Source of the DNA: Strigamia acuminata
Lineage: Eukaryota > Arthropoda > Chilopoda > Geophilomorpha > Linotaeniidae
Assembly: GCA_949358305.1 (NCBI GenBank)
Contig: OX442314.1
Location: 42,914,581-42,974,580, forward strand
Length of the DNA stretch: 60,000 bases
Direction of reading: 5' to 3'
In this document: piece after piece, positions 1 through 11,755 of the stretch
Layout of the letters: each line of letters opens with the position of its first letter
How positions within the stretch are numbered: the first letter of the stretch is position 1
The notes under the pieces: model-generated
What the model was told of the DNA's origin: nothing
What the model saw: the letters and a program-made list of their open reading frames with translations, nothing else
Database searches by the model: none
Translations under genes and position numbers: made by a program

Positions 1-1926
1 GGCCGTTGACGGGCCGTTAACGGGCCGTTAACGGGCCGTTAACGGGCCGTGACGGTGTAAATCGAAAAAATCAACAACCGACAACACGTACATGAAAACG
101 CGTACAACATTCATAGACATTAATCTCGAATCCTGTTTTTGGTTTTACGCCGTTAACGGGCCGTTAACGGCCCGTTAACGGCCCGTTAACGGCCCGTTAA
201 CGGCCCGCATGAGGTCGTACGGGCCGTTACGGGGTCGTGACGGGACCGTCGGCGGCCCGTTAACGGCCCGTGCGGGCCGTTACGGGATAGTTACGGAACC
301 GTCGGCGGCCCGTTAACGGCCCGTGCGAGCCGTTACGGGATCGTGACGGGACCGTCGGCGGCCCGTTAACGGCCCGTGCGAGCCGTTACGGGATTGTGAC
401 GGGACCGTCGGCGGCCCGTTAACGGCCCGTGCGGGCCGTTGCGGGATCGTGACGGGATCGTCGACGGCCCGTTAACGGCCCGTGCGGGCCGTTGCGGGAT
501 CGTGACGGGACCGTCAGCGGCCCGTTAACGGCCCGTGCGGGCCGTTGCGGGATCGTGACGGGATCGTCGACGGCCCGTTAACGGCCCGTGCGGGCCGTTG
601 CGGGCCGTTGACGGGCCGTTGACGGGCCGTTAACGGGCCGTTAACGGGCCGTTACGGCGTGAATCGAAAAAATCAACAACCGACAACACGTACATGAAAA
701 CGCGTACAACATTCATAGACATTAATCTCGAATCCTGTTTTTGGTTTTACGCCGTTAACGGGCCGTTAACGGGCCGTTAACGGCCCGTTAACGGCCCGCG
801 TGAGGTCGTACGGGCCGTCGGCGAGCCGAAGTCCGGGAACGAAGGCCGTTGCGGGATCGTGACGGGACCGTCAGCGGCCCGTTAACGGCCCGTGCGGGCC
901 GTTGCGGGATCGTGACGGGATCGTCGACGGCCCGTTAACGGCCCGTGCGGGCCGTTGCGGGATCGTGACGGGACCGTCAGCGGCCCGTTAACGGCCCGTG
1001 CGGGCCGTTGCGGGATCGTGACGGGATCGTCGACGGCCCGTTAACGGCCCGTGCGGGCCGTTGCGGGCCGTTGACGGGCCGTTGACGGGCCGTTAACGGG
1101 CCGTTAACGGGCCGTTACGGCGTGAATCGAAAAAATCAACAACCGACAACACGTACATGAAAACGCGTACAACATTCATAGACATTAATCTCGAATCCTG
1201 TTTTTGGTTTTACGCCGTTAACGGGCCGTTAACGGGCCGTTAACGGCCCGTTAACGGCCCGCGTGAGGTCGTACGGGCCGTCGGCGAGCCGAAGTCCGGG
1301 AACGAAGGCCGTGACGGGATCGTGACGGGACCGTCAGCGGCCCGTTAACGGCCCGTGCGGGCCGTTGCGGGATCGTGACGGGATCGTCGACGGCCCGTTA
1401 ACGGCCCGTGCGGGCCGTTGCGGGCCGTTGACGGGCCGTTGACGGGCCGTTAACGGGCCGTTAACGGGCCGTTACGGCGTAAATCGAAAAAATCAACAAC
1501 CGACAACACGTACGTGAAAACGCGTACAACATTCATAGACATTAATCTCGAATCCTGTTTTTGGTTTTACGCCGTTAACGGGCCGTTAACGGCCCGTTAA
1601 CGGCCCGTTAACGGCCCGCACAGGCCGTGACGGGATCGTGACGGGACTGTCGGCGGCCCGTTAACGGCCCGCACGAGCCGTGACGGGATCGTGACGGGAC
1701 CGTCGGCAGCCCGTTAACGGCCCGTACGACTCCATGCGGGCCGTTACGGGATCGTGACGGGACCGTCGGCGGCCCGTTAACGGCCCGTGCGAGCCGTTAC
1801 GGGATTGTGACGGGACCGTCGGCGGCCCGTTAACGGCCCGTGCGGGCCGTTTTCGACCCGTTGCGGCCGTTTTCGACCCGTTGCGGCCCGTTTTCGACCC
1901 GTTACGGTCCTTGGCCGTAACGGGCC
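1..1926. repeat. GC-rich minisatellite array 1 with spacers 1-4
   Basis: Tandem units of about 53-54 bp built from GTTAACGGCCCGTGCGGGCC followed by GTTGCGGGATCGTGACGGGA and a variable GTCAGCGG, GTCGACGG or GTCGGCGG end. GTTAAC (palindromic) recurs at the core of each unit. Four copies of the 92-bp spacer interrupt it at 57-148, 659-750, 1122-1213 and 1479-1570. On the left of each spacer the units read GTTAACGGGCC, on the right GTTAACGGCCCG, so unit orientation flips at each spacer. Open frames here (for example 1661-2068 minus) are Arg/Gly/Pro-rich artefacts of the repeat. Confidence 0.95.
57..148 (+). repeat. 92-bp conserved spacer, first of 18 copies
   Basis: A nearly invariant AT-richer segment beginning GTAAATCGAAAAAATCAAC (or GTGAATCG) and ending TGTTTTTGGTTTTAC. 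All copies are in the same orientation. Starts of the 18 copies: 57, 659, 1122, 1479, 6188, 6545, 7020, 7377, 10056, 12551, 16129, 18766, 19123, 19492, 19955, 20312, 24006 and 27663. Its two ends are imperfectly inverted (GTAAATCGAAAAA against TTTTTGGTTTTAC). The flanking repeat arms both begin with the same outward-reading motif, TTTACGCCGT(T)AACGG. It has no coding capacity. It is either the host or target sequence caught between tandem elements, or the symmetric centre of the amplified unit. Confidence 0.93.
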
Positions 1927-2332
1927 GAAAACGGGAAAACTGAAAAAGTCGAGTGCGAGACCACGTGACCCGGAGTGTGGTTTTTGGGGACGAGGGCCGT
2001 CCTCCGACCGCGCCGTGACGCGCCGCGGGTCGGTCACCAACTTTTGTCAATTTTTGACAGATTTTCACGGAATTTCAGCGACATTTTACGAGACGTTTCT
2101 GCCCGATGGGACGGACTTCTGTAAAACATTGCTTAAAATCCATGGAAATTTATCACATATTGACAAAATTCGGTGCAAGTTTTGTCAGAAATTAGGAAAA
2201 AACTTTTTTCAAAACTCGTCCAACGCGCCGGTAAATTGAGCGCCCACGTGCGTCGACAGTGGGCGCTTCAAAACCGCGTGGACACTGTCAGATCTCGGCA
2301 CAGTTTGATGCGCCCAAATCTAGCAATACTTG

Positions 2333-2488
2333 CACCGACTTTTGGCAATTTGTGACAAATTTTCACAGAATTTCGGCAACATTTTACGACACATTTCTGC
2401 CCGGTTGGACACATTTCCACAGGTTTTTTGTAAAACGTTGCTAAAATTCTGTTGAATTTCATCAAAAATTGTGTCAAAAGTCGGTGAC
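2333..2488. repeat. Imperfect hairpin module (type unit of a dispersed family)
   Basis: The left arm, about 55 bp (CACCGACTTTTGGCAA through CAACATTTTAC), pairs with the right arm (GTAAAACGTTG through AAAAGTCGGTG), with a loop of about 40 bp containing TTTCTGCCC. Arms look about 70-80% complementary by eye. Two further hairpins with the same arm motif lie at about 2690-2845 and 2985-3128, giving three per 1015-bp unit. Related modules occur at 2040-2200, 10750-10905, 11775-12130, 15300-15480 and, outside the array, 37590-38090. They are often flanked by AACGCGCCAGTAAATCGAGC or its reverse complement. Confidence 0.8.
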
Positions 2489-5385
2489 GGGCGGAGGGGC
2501 GAGCTCCGGGCGCCCGAGAGAGAGAGAGAAAGAGAGAGAGAGGGGACGGCCGGGGCTCCCGCCAACGGGCGGAGGGGCGAGCCTTGGCGGGTTGGGCGTG
2601 CACTATCTAGGCATGTGGGCGCTCGATTTACCGGCACGTTGGACAAGTTTTGAAAATTTTTTTTTCCTAATTTTTGACAAAATTAGCACCGAATTTTGCC
2701 AATATTTGATAAATTTCCACGGAATTTTATCAATGTTTTACAAAAAACCCCTGGAAATGTGTCCAATCGAGCAGAAATGTCTCGTAAAATATCGCTGAAA
2801 TTTGTCTAAAATTGACAAAAAATCGGTGCAAGTTTTGCTAGATATTTGCCCGGATCAAACTGTGCCCGAAACCGCCCGATCTGACAGTGTGCACGCGGGC
2901 TGGACGTGCCCACTGTCCCCGCATGTGCACTCGCCGGCGCGTTGGACGAGTTTAAGAAGATTTTATCAATTTCTGACAAAACTTGCATCGATTTTTTGTC
3001 AATTTTTGATAAATTTCCCCAGAATTTTAGCAATAAAACCTTTGAAAATGTATCCAAAAGAGCAGAAATGTCCTGTAAAATATTGCTGAAAATCTGTTGA
3101 AATTCATCAAATATTGACAAAAATCTGTGACGAGCGGAGGGGCGATCCTTTGGCGGCCGAAAGAGAGAGGGGGGACGGTCGGGGCTCCCGCCGACGGGCG
3201 GAGGGGCGAGCCTTGGCGGCCGAGAGAGAGAGAGAGAGAGGACGGCCGGGGCTCCCGCCGGCGCACTGTCCACGCATGGGCGCGCTCGATTTACTGGCGC
3301 GTTGGACGAATTTTAAATTTTTTGTTTCCTATTTCTGACAAAATTTGCACCGACTTTTGGCAATTTGTGACAAATTTTCACAGAATTTCGGCAACATTTT
3401 ACGACACATTTCTGCCCGGTTGGACACATTTCCACAGGTTTTTTGTAAAACGTTGCTAAAATTCCGTTGAATTTCATCAAAAATTGTGTCAAAAGTCGGT
3501 GACGGGCGGAGGGGCGAGCTCCGGGCGCCCGAGAGAGAGAGAGAAAGAGAGAGAGAGGGGACGGCCGGGGCTCCCGCCAACGGGCGGAGGGGCGAGCCTT
3601 GGCGGGTTGGGCGTGCACTATCTAGGCATGTGGGCGCTCGATTTACCGGCACGTTGGACAAGTTTTGAAAATTTTTTTTTCCTAATTTTTGACAAAATTA
3701 GCACCGAATTTTGCCAATATTTGATAAATTTCCACGGAATTTTATCAATGTTTTACAAAAAACCCCTGGAAATGTGTCCAATCGAGCAGAAATGTCTCGT
3801 AAAATATCGCTGAAATTTGTCTAAAATTGACAAAAAATCGGTGCAAGTTTTGCTAGATATTTGCCCGGATCAAACTGTGCCCGAAACCGCCCGATCTGAC
3901 AGTGTGCACGCGGGCTGGACGTGCCCACTGTCCCCGCATGTGCACTCGCCGGCGCGTTGGACGAGTTTAAGAAGATTTTATCAATTTCTGACAAAACTTG
4001 CATCGATTTTTTGTCAATTTTTGATAAATTTCCCCAGAATTTTAGCAATAAAACCTTTGAAAATGTATCCAAAAGAGCAGAAATGTCCTGTAAAATATTG
4101 CTGAAAATCTGTTGAAATTCATCAAATATTGACAAAAATCTGTGACGAGCGGAGGGGCGATCCTTTGGCGGCCGAAAGAGAGAGGGGGGACGGTCGGGGC
4201 TCCCGCCGACGGGCGGAGGGGCGAGCCTTGGCGGCCGAGAGAGAGAGAGAGAGAGGACGGCCGGGGCTCCCGCCGGCGCACTGTCCACGCATGGGCGCGC
4301 TCGATTTACTGGCGCGTTGGACGAATTTTAAATTTTTTGTTTCCTATTTCTGACAAAATTTGCACCGACTTTTGGCAATTTGTGACAAATTTTCACAGAA
4401 TTTCGGCAACATTTTACGACACATTTCTGCCCGGTTGGACACATTTCCACAGGTTTTTTGTAAAACGTTGCTAAAATTCCGTTGAATTTCATCAAAAATT
4501 GTGTCAAAAGTCGGTGACGGGCGGAGGGGCGAGCTCCGGGCGCCCGAGAGAGAGAGAGAAAGAGAGAGAGAGGGGACGGCCGGGGCTCCCGCCAACGGGC
4601 GGAGGGGCGAGCCTTGGCGGGTTGGGCGTGCACTATCTAGGCATGTGGGCGCTCGATTTACCGGCACGTTGGACAAGTTTTGAAAATTTTTTTTTCCTAA
4701 TTTTTGACAAAATTAGCACCGAATTTTGCCAATATTTGATAAATTTCCACGGAATTTTATCAATGTTTTACAAAAAACCCCTGGAAATGTGTCCAATCGA
4801 GCAGAAATGTCTCGTAAAATATCGCTGAAATTTGTCTAAAATTGACAAAAAATCGGTGCAAGTTTTGCTAGATATTTGCCCGGATCAAACTGTGCCCGAA
4901 ACCGCCCGATCTGACAGTGTGCACGCGGGCTGGACGTGCCCACTGTCCCCGCATGTGCACTCGCCGGCGCGTTGGACGAGTTTAAGAAGATTTTATCAAT
5001 TTCTGACAAAACTTGCATCGATTTTTTGTCAATTTTTGATAAATTTCCCCAGAATTTTAGCAATAAAACCTTTGAAAATGTATCCAAAAGAGCAGAAATG
5101 TCCTGTAAAATATTGCTGAAAATCTGTTGAAATTCATCAAATATTGACAAAAATCTGTGACGAGCGGAGGGGCGATCCTTTGGCGGCCGAAAGAGAGAGG
5201 GGGGACGGTCGGGGCTCCCGCCGACGGGCGGAGGGGCGAGCCTTGGCGGCCGAGAGAGAGAGAGAGAGAGGACGGCCGGGGCTCCCGCCGGCGCACTGTC
5301 CACGCATGGGCGCGCTCGATTTACTGGCGCGTTGGACGAATTTTAAATTTTTTGTTTCCTATTTCTGACAAAATTTGCACAGACT
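2341..5385. repeat. Tandem array of 1015-bp higher-order unit (3 copies)
   Basis: The marker GTCAAAAGTCGGTGACGGGC occurs at about 2476, 3491 and 4506, an exact 1015-bp period. The unit recurs singly at about 8374 and 17104, and as pairs at 21309/22324 and 25023/26038, nine copies in all. Each unit alternates AT-rich hairpin modules with GC-rich modules that contain GA-dinucleotide runs (GAGAGAGA). Copies differ by only a few substitutions, for example ATTCTGTTG in the first unit of blocks A, B and F against ATTCCGTTG elsewhere. Confidence 0.95.
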
Positions 5386-5779
5386 TTTGTCAATTTTTGA
5401 CAAATTTTCACGGAATTTCAGCAATGGGACGGACTTATGTAAAACATCGCTTAAAATCTGGAAATCTGTCAAATCTTCTTTAAATTTATGCAAGATATTG
5501 GGAAATTTTGGTTTAACTCGTCCAACGGGCCGGTAAATCGAGCGCCCACACGCGCCCACATGCACGTCCAACCCGCATGGGCACTGTCACATCGGACGTT
5601 TGTTGCGTGCAAAACTTGCACCGACTTTTGGCCATTTTTGGTTAAACTTCCGCACAATTTCTGCCCGATTGGACACTGAGGTTCGGTTTCCGACCGGGTC
5701 GTTTCTTGTCCGACCCGCGGCGCGTCGCGGCGCGGCCGGAGGACGGCCCTCGTCCCCAAAAACCACACTCCGAGTCACG

Positions 5780-7824
5780 GGTCGCACGGCCAACAGGCCG
5801 TGACGGGCCGTAGCGGGTCGAAAACGGGCCGTTAACGGCCCGTTGACGGCCCGTTAGCGGCCCGCATGAGGTCGCACGGGCCGTCGGCGAGCCGAAGTCC
5901 GGGAACGAAGGCCGTTACGGGACCGTGACGGGACCGTCGGCGGCCCGTTAACGGCCCGTGCGAGCCGTTACGGGATCGTGACGGGACCGTCGGCGGCCCG
6001 TTAACGGCCCGTGCGAGCCGTTACGGAATCGTGACGGGACCGTCGGCGGCCCGTTAACGGCCCGTGCGGGCCGTTACGGGATCGTGACGGGACCGTCGGC
6101 GGCCCGTTAACGGCCCGTGCGACCCCATGCGGGCCGTTGACGGGCCGTTAACGGGCCGTTAACGGGCCGTTAACGGGCCGTGATGGTGTAAATCGAAAAA
6201 ATCAACAACCGACAACACGTACATGAAAACGCGTACAACATTCATAGACATTAATCTCGAATCCTGTTTTTGGTTTTACGCCGTTAACGGGCCGTTAACG
6301 GGCCGTTAACGGCCCGTTAACGGCCCGCGTGAGGTCGTACGGGCCGTCGGCGAGCCGAAGTCCGGGAACGAAGGCCGTGACGGGATCGTGACGGGACCGT
6401 CAGCGGCCCGTTAACGGCCCGTGCGGGCCGTTGCGGGATCGTGACGGGATCGTCGACGGCCCGTTAACGGCCCGTGCGGGCCGTTGCGGGCCGTTGACGG
6501 GCCGTTGACGGGCCGTTAACGGGCCGTTAACGGGCCGTTACGGCGTAAATCGAAAAAATCAACAACCGACAACACGTACGTGAAAACGCGTACAACATTC
6601 ATAGACATTAATCTCGAATCCTGTTTTCGGTTTTGCCCCGTTAACGGGCCGTTAACGGGCCGTTAACGGGCCGTTAACGGCCCGTGCGGGCCGTTGCGGG
6701 ATCGTGACGGGACCGTCGACGGCCCGTTAACGGCCCGTGCGGGCCGTTGCGGGATCGTGACGGGACCGTCAGCGGCCCGTTAACGGCCCGTGCGGGCCGT
6801 TGCGGGATCGTGACGGGATCGTCGACGGCCCGTTAACGGCCCGTGCGGGCCGTTGCGGGATCGTGACGGGACCGTCAGCGGCCCGTTAACGGCCCGTGCG
6901 GGCCGTTGCGGGATCGTGACGGGATCGTCGACGGCCCGTTAACGGCCCGTGCGGGCCGTTGCGGGCCGTTGACGGGCCGTTGACGGGCCGTTAACGGGCC
7001 GTTAACGGGCCGTTACGGCGTGAATCGAAAAAATCAACAACCGACAACACGTACATGAAAACGCGTACAACATTCATAGACATTAATCTCGAATCCTGTT
7101 TTTGGTTTTACGCCGTTAACGGGCCGTTAACGGGCCGTTAACGGCCCGTTAACGGCCCGCGTGAGGTCGTACGGGCCGTCGGCGAGCCGAAGTCCGGGAA
7201 CGAAGGCCGTGACGGGATCGTGACGGGACCGTCAGCGGCCCGTTAACGGCCCGTGCGGGCCGTTGCGGGATCGTGACGGGATCGTCGACGGCCCGTTAAC
7301 GGCCCGTGCGGGCCGTTGCGGGCCGTTGACGGGCCGTTGACGGGCCGTTAACGGGCCGTTAACGGGCCGTTACGGCGTAAATCGAAAAAATCAACAACCG
7401 ACAACACGTACGTGAAAACGCGTACAACATTCATAGACATTAATCTCGAATCCTGTTTTTGGTTTTACGCCGTTAACGGGCCGTTAACGGCCCGTTAACG
7501 GCCCGTTAACGGCCCGCACAGGCCGTGACGGGATCGTGACGGGACTGTCGGCGGCCCGTTAACGGCCCGCACGAGCCGTGACGGGATCGTGACGGGACCG
7601 TCGGCAGCCCGTTAACGGCCCGTACGACTCCATGCGGGCCGTTACGGGATCGTGACGGGACCGTCGGCGGCCCGTTAACGGCCCGTGCGAGCCGTTACGG
7701 GATTGTGACGGGACCGTCGGCGGCCCGTTAACGGCCCGTGCGGGCCGTTTTCGACCCGTTGCGGCCGTTTTCGACCCGTTGCGGCCCGTTTTCGACCCGT
7801 TACGGTCCTTGGCCGTAACGGGCC
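5780..7824. repeat. GC-rich minisatellite array 2 with spacers 5-8
   Basis: Same minisatellite as array 1, joining the right end of block A to the left end of block B. Spacers start at 6188, 6545, 7020 and 7377. Spacers 5/6 and 7/8 are each 357 bp apart, which are minisatellite-only intervals without any body. It also contains a fixed insert GCGAGCCGAAGTCCGGGAAC that recurs in most arrays. Confidence 0.93.
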
Positions 7825-9647
7825 GAAAACGGGAAAACTGAAAAAGTCGAGTGCGAGACCACGTGACCCGGAGTGTGGTTTTTGGGGACGAGGGCCGTCC
7901 TCCGACCGCGCCGTGACGCGCCGCGGGTCGGTCACCAACTTTTGTCAATTTTTGACAGATTTTCACGGAATTTCAGCGACATTTTACGAGACGTTTCTGC
8001 CCGATGGGACGGACTTCTGTAAAACATTGCTTAAAATCCATGGAAATTTATCACATATTGACAAAATTCGGTGCAAGTTTTGTCAGAAATTAGGAAAAAA
8101 CTTTTTTCAAAACTCGTCCAACGCGCCGGTAAATTGAGCGCCCACGTGCGTCGACAGTGGGCGCTTCAAAACCGCGTGGACACTGTCAGATCTCGGCACA
8201 GTTTGATGCGCCCAAATCTAGCAATACTTGCACCGACTTTTGGCAATTTGTGACAAATTTTCACAGAATTTCGGCAACATTTTACGACACATTTCTGCCC
8301 GGTTGGACACATTTCCACAGGTTTTTTGTAAAACGTTGCTAAAATTCTGTTGAATTTCATCAAAAATTGTGTCAAAAGTCGGTGACGGGCGGAGGGGCGA
8401 GCTCCGGGCGCCCGAGAGAGAGAGAGAAAGAGAGAGAGAGGGGACGGCCGGGGCTCCCGCCAACGGGCGGAGGGGCGAGCCTTGGCGGGTTGGGCGTGCA
8501 CTATCTAGGCATGTGGGCGCTCGATTTACCGGCACGTTGGACAAGTTTTGAAAATTTTTTTTTCCTAATTTTTGACAAAATTAGCACCGAATTTTGCCAA
8601 TATTTGATAAATTTCCACGGAATTTTATCAATGTTTTACAAAAAACCCCTGGAAATGTGTCCAATCGAGCAGAAATGTCTCGTAAAATATCGCTGAAATT
8701 TGTCTAAAATTGACAAAAAATCGGTGCAAGTTTTGCTAGATATTTGCCCGGATCAAACTGTGCCCGAAACCGCCCGATCTGACAGTGTGCACGCGGGCTG
8801 GACGTGCCCACTGTCCCCGCATGTGCACTCGCCGGCGCGTTGGACGAGTTTAAGAAGATTTTATCAATTTCTGACAAAACTTGCATCGATTTTTTGTCAA
8901 TTTTTGATAAATTTCCCCAGAATTTTAGCAATAAAACCTTTGAAAATGTATCCAAAAGAGCAGAAATGTCCTGTAAAATATTGCTGAAAATCTGTTGAAA
9001 TTCATCAAATATTGACAAAAATCTGTGACGAGCGGAGGGGCGATCCTTTGGCGGCCGAAAGAGAGAGGGGGGACGGTCGGGGCTCCCGCCGACGGGCGGA
9101 GGGGCGAGCCTTGGCGGCCGAGAGAGAGAGAGAGAGAGGACGGCCGGGGCTCCCGCCGGCGCACTGTCCACGCATGGGCGCGCTCGATTTACTGGCGCGT
9201 TGGACGAATTTTAAATTTTTTGTTTCCTATTTCTGACAAAATTTGCACAGACTTTTGTCAATTTTTGACAAATTTTCACGGAATTTCAGCAATGGGACGG
9301 ACTTATGTAAAACATCGCTTAAAATCTGGAAATCTGTCAAATCTTCTTTAAATTTATGCAAGATATTGGGAAATTTTGGTTTAACTCGTCCAACGGGCCG
9401 GTAAATCGAGCGCCCACACGCGCCCACATGCACGTCCAACCCGCATGGGCACTGTCACATCGGACGTTTGTTGCGTGCAAAACTTGCACCGACTTTTGGC
9501 CATTTTTGGTTAAACTTCCGCACAATTTCTGCCCGATTGGACACTGAGGTTCGGTTTCCGACCGGGTCGTTTCTTGTCCGACCCGCGGCGCGTCGCGGCG
9601 CGGCCGGAGGACGGCCCTCGTCCCCAAAAACCACACTCCGAGTCACG
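7825..9647. mobile_element. Block B: inverted-repeat element body with one 1015-bp unit
   Basis: Same architecture as block A but with a single 1015-bp unit. The spacer-to-spacer length is 2679 bp, against 4709 bp for block A, a difference of exactly two units. The left inner inverted repeat starts at 7825. The right one ends at 9647 and carries the same outer truncation as in block A. No protein-coding gene is seen. Confidence 0.8.
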
Positions 9648-10503
9648 GGTCGCACGGCCAACAGGCCGTGACGGGCCGTAGCGGGTCGAAAACGGGCCGT
9701 TAACGGCCCGTTGACGGCCCGTTAGCGGCCCGCATGAGGTCGCACGGGCCGTCGGCGAGCCGAAGTCCGGGAACGAAGGCCGTTACGGGACCGTGACGGG
9801 ACCGTCGGCGGCCCGTTAACGGCCCGTGCGAGCCGTTACGGGATCGTGACGGGACCGTCGGCGGCCCGTTAACGGCCCGTGCGAGCCGTTACGGAATCGT
9901 GACGGGACCGTCGGCGGCCCGTTAACGGCCCGTGCGGGCCGTTACGGGATCGTGACGGGACCGTCGGCGGCCCGTTAACGGCCCGTGCGACCCCATGCGG
10001 GCCGTTGACGGGCCGTTAACGGGCCGTTAACGGGCCGTTAACGGGCCGTGATGGTGTAAATCGAAAAAATCAACAACCGACAACACGTACATGAAAACGC
10101 GTACAACATTCATAGACATTAATCTCGAATCCTGTTTTTGGTTTTACGCCGTTAACGGGCCGTTAACGGCCCGTTAACGGCCCGTTAACGGCCCGCATGA
10201 GGTCGTACGGGCCGTTACGGGGTCGTGACGGGATCGTCGGCGGCCCGTTAACGGCCCGTGCGGGCCGTTACGGGATAGTTACGGAACCGTCGGCGGCCCG
10301 TTAACGGCCCGTGCGAGCCGTTACGGGATCGTGACGGGACCGTCGGCGGCCCGTTAACGGCCCGTGCGAGCCGTTACGGGATTGTGACGGGACCGTCGGC
10401 GGCCCGTTAACGGCCCGTGCGGGCCGTTTTCGACCCGTTGCGGCCGTTTTCGACCCGTTGCGGCCCGTTTTCGACCCGTTACGGTCCTTGGCCGTAACGG
10501 GCC
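9648..10503. repeat. GC-rich minisatellite array 3 with spacer 9
   Basis: Same minisatellite family. The spacer is at 10056-10147. The right part includes the variants GGGATAGTTACGGAACCGTC and three TTTTCGACCCGTTGCGG-type units just before the inner inverted repeat of block C; those TTTTCGACCCG units are found immediately outside every left inner repeat. Confidence 0.92.
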
Positions 10504-10673
10504 GAAAACGGGAAAACTGAAAAAGTCGAGTGCGAGACCACGTGACCCGGAGTGTGGTTTTTGGGGGCGAGGGCCGTCCTCCGACCGCGCCGTGACGCGC
10601 CCCGAGTCGGATCAAGAGGCGACCCGGTCGGAAACCGAACCTCGGGGTTCCTCGAGGCGTGGTTTTTTGGGGA

Positions 10674-10699
10674 CGGGGGGAGGGGGGGGGGGGGGGGGA
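10674..10699 (+). other. Poly-G run with G-quadruplex potential
   Basis: A near-continuous G tract preceded by GGGGACGGGGGG. The same tract occurs at about 28277-28302 with a slightly different length. The matching C tract in the right inverted repeat (near 12185) is much shorter. Runs of this type can form G-quadruplexes; that is general knowledge and not tested here. Confidence 0.7.
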
Positions 10700-10916
10700 T
10701 CGGGTCGCGTGCTCCGACCGCGCCGCAACGCGATGTGGGTCGGTCACCAACTTTTGTCAATTTTTGACAAATTTCCACGGAATTTCAGCAACATTTTACG
10801 AGACGTTTCTGCCCGACTAGACACGTTTCCGCAGGTTTTAGCAAAACAACGTTAAATTCTGTGGAAATTTATCAAATGTTGACAAAATTCTGTGCAAGTT
10901 TTGTCAGATACTTACT

Positions 10917-11755
10917 TACTTACGATATAAACTCGAACGTCGTCCATCGACACTCTCAACATTCCACCGGACATTTTCCGGAAGAGTTTGTCCCGATCGG
11001 GACCACGCCTCGACGAAGCCCGGGACCCGGTTTCCGACCGGGTCGTTTTTGGCCCAAGTCACGGCGCGTCGCGGCGCTTTCGGAGCACGCGACCCGATCC
11101 CCCCCTCCCCCCGTTCTCAAAAACCACGCCTCGACGAAGCCCGGGACCCGGTTTCCGACCGGGTCGTTTTTGGCCCAAGTCACGGCGCGTCGCGGCGCGT
11201 TCGGAGCACATGAACCGATCCCCCCTCCCTCCCGTCACAAAAACCACGTTTTAGCGAAACCCTTGACCGGTCACAAAACCCACCGAACACCGAAAAGCAA
11301 CGAACAAAACGCGCTCGGTCGCACGAACTACTCGGCCAAAACAACATCCGCAAATTCCGCATCACAGTCGCGATCAACGAAACAACGTATAGGCCGCCGT
11401 AATGTTAAAAAGCGGGACCCTTTCGCCCCCGACAAAATCCGCACACATACCCCAAGGTTAAGCGCCGACTGGTCCCCGGCCGGCCGCGTCCGGGCGTCGC
11501 GTCCGCACGCCTGCTTTGCCTATCCTTCGGAAGCGAGTGCACCCGCAAAATCCGCACTTTGGGAGTGACTATTCTTCGGATTCCGGCAGGGCCAAACTCT
11601 TCCGGAAAATGTCCGGGGGAATGCTGAGAGTGCCGATAGACGACATTCGATTTTATGTCGTGGGTTTTTGTGCGGTTTGCGCCGTGTTTATTATTCGTAC
11701 GAGATTTGGTATTTTCGCAGGGTTGTTGTCGCGCGAGATTCATCGAGGTAAAGCG
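10917..11755. mobile_element. Nested TIR element (family X), copy 1
   Basis: Terminal inverted repeats of about 80 bp: the left, from about 10930 (ATATAAACTCGAACGTCGTC onward, through CGGACATTTTCCGGAAGAG), matches the reverse complement of about 11590-11668 with scattered differences. Inside are two direct copies (about 11005-11100 and 11128-11220) of a GC-rich segment containing ACCCGGTTTCCGACCGGGTC. The right half (TATAGGCCGCCGTAATGTTA onward, 11390-11668) is homologous to the minus strand of 29760-30045. No transposase is visible. Outer boundaries and target duplication are unresolved. Confidence 0.6.

Larger units (their letters stand above)
1927..5779. mobile_element. Block A: inverted-repeat element body with three 1015-bp units
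   Basis: The left inner inverted repeat is 1927-2033 (starts GAAAACGGGAAAACTG, ends CGCCGCGGGTCGG). The right one (5710-5779) is its reverse complement but lacks the outer part, about 38 bp, that is kept at 15766-15803 in block D. The body holds three tandem copies of a 1015-bp unit. I see no transposase; all open frames are short, repeat in register with the unit and are low-complexity. It looks non-autonomous. Foldback-like is an inference from the architecture of inverted ends containing tandem repeats. Confidence 0.8.

Noticed and set aside
10861-11568. 235-codon frame across the family X element and its near-copy at 28466-29179
   Set aside because: It crosses TIRs, C-rich direct repeats and hairpin sequence, and the two copies differ only where the DNA breakpoint is; no protein family signature.
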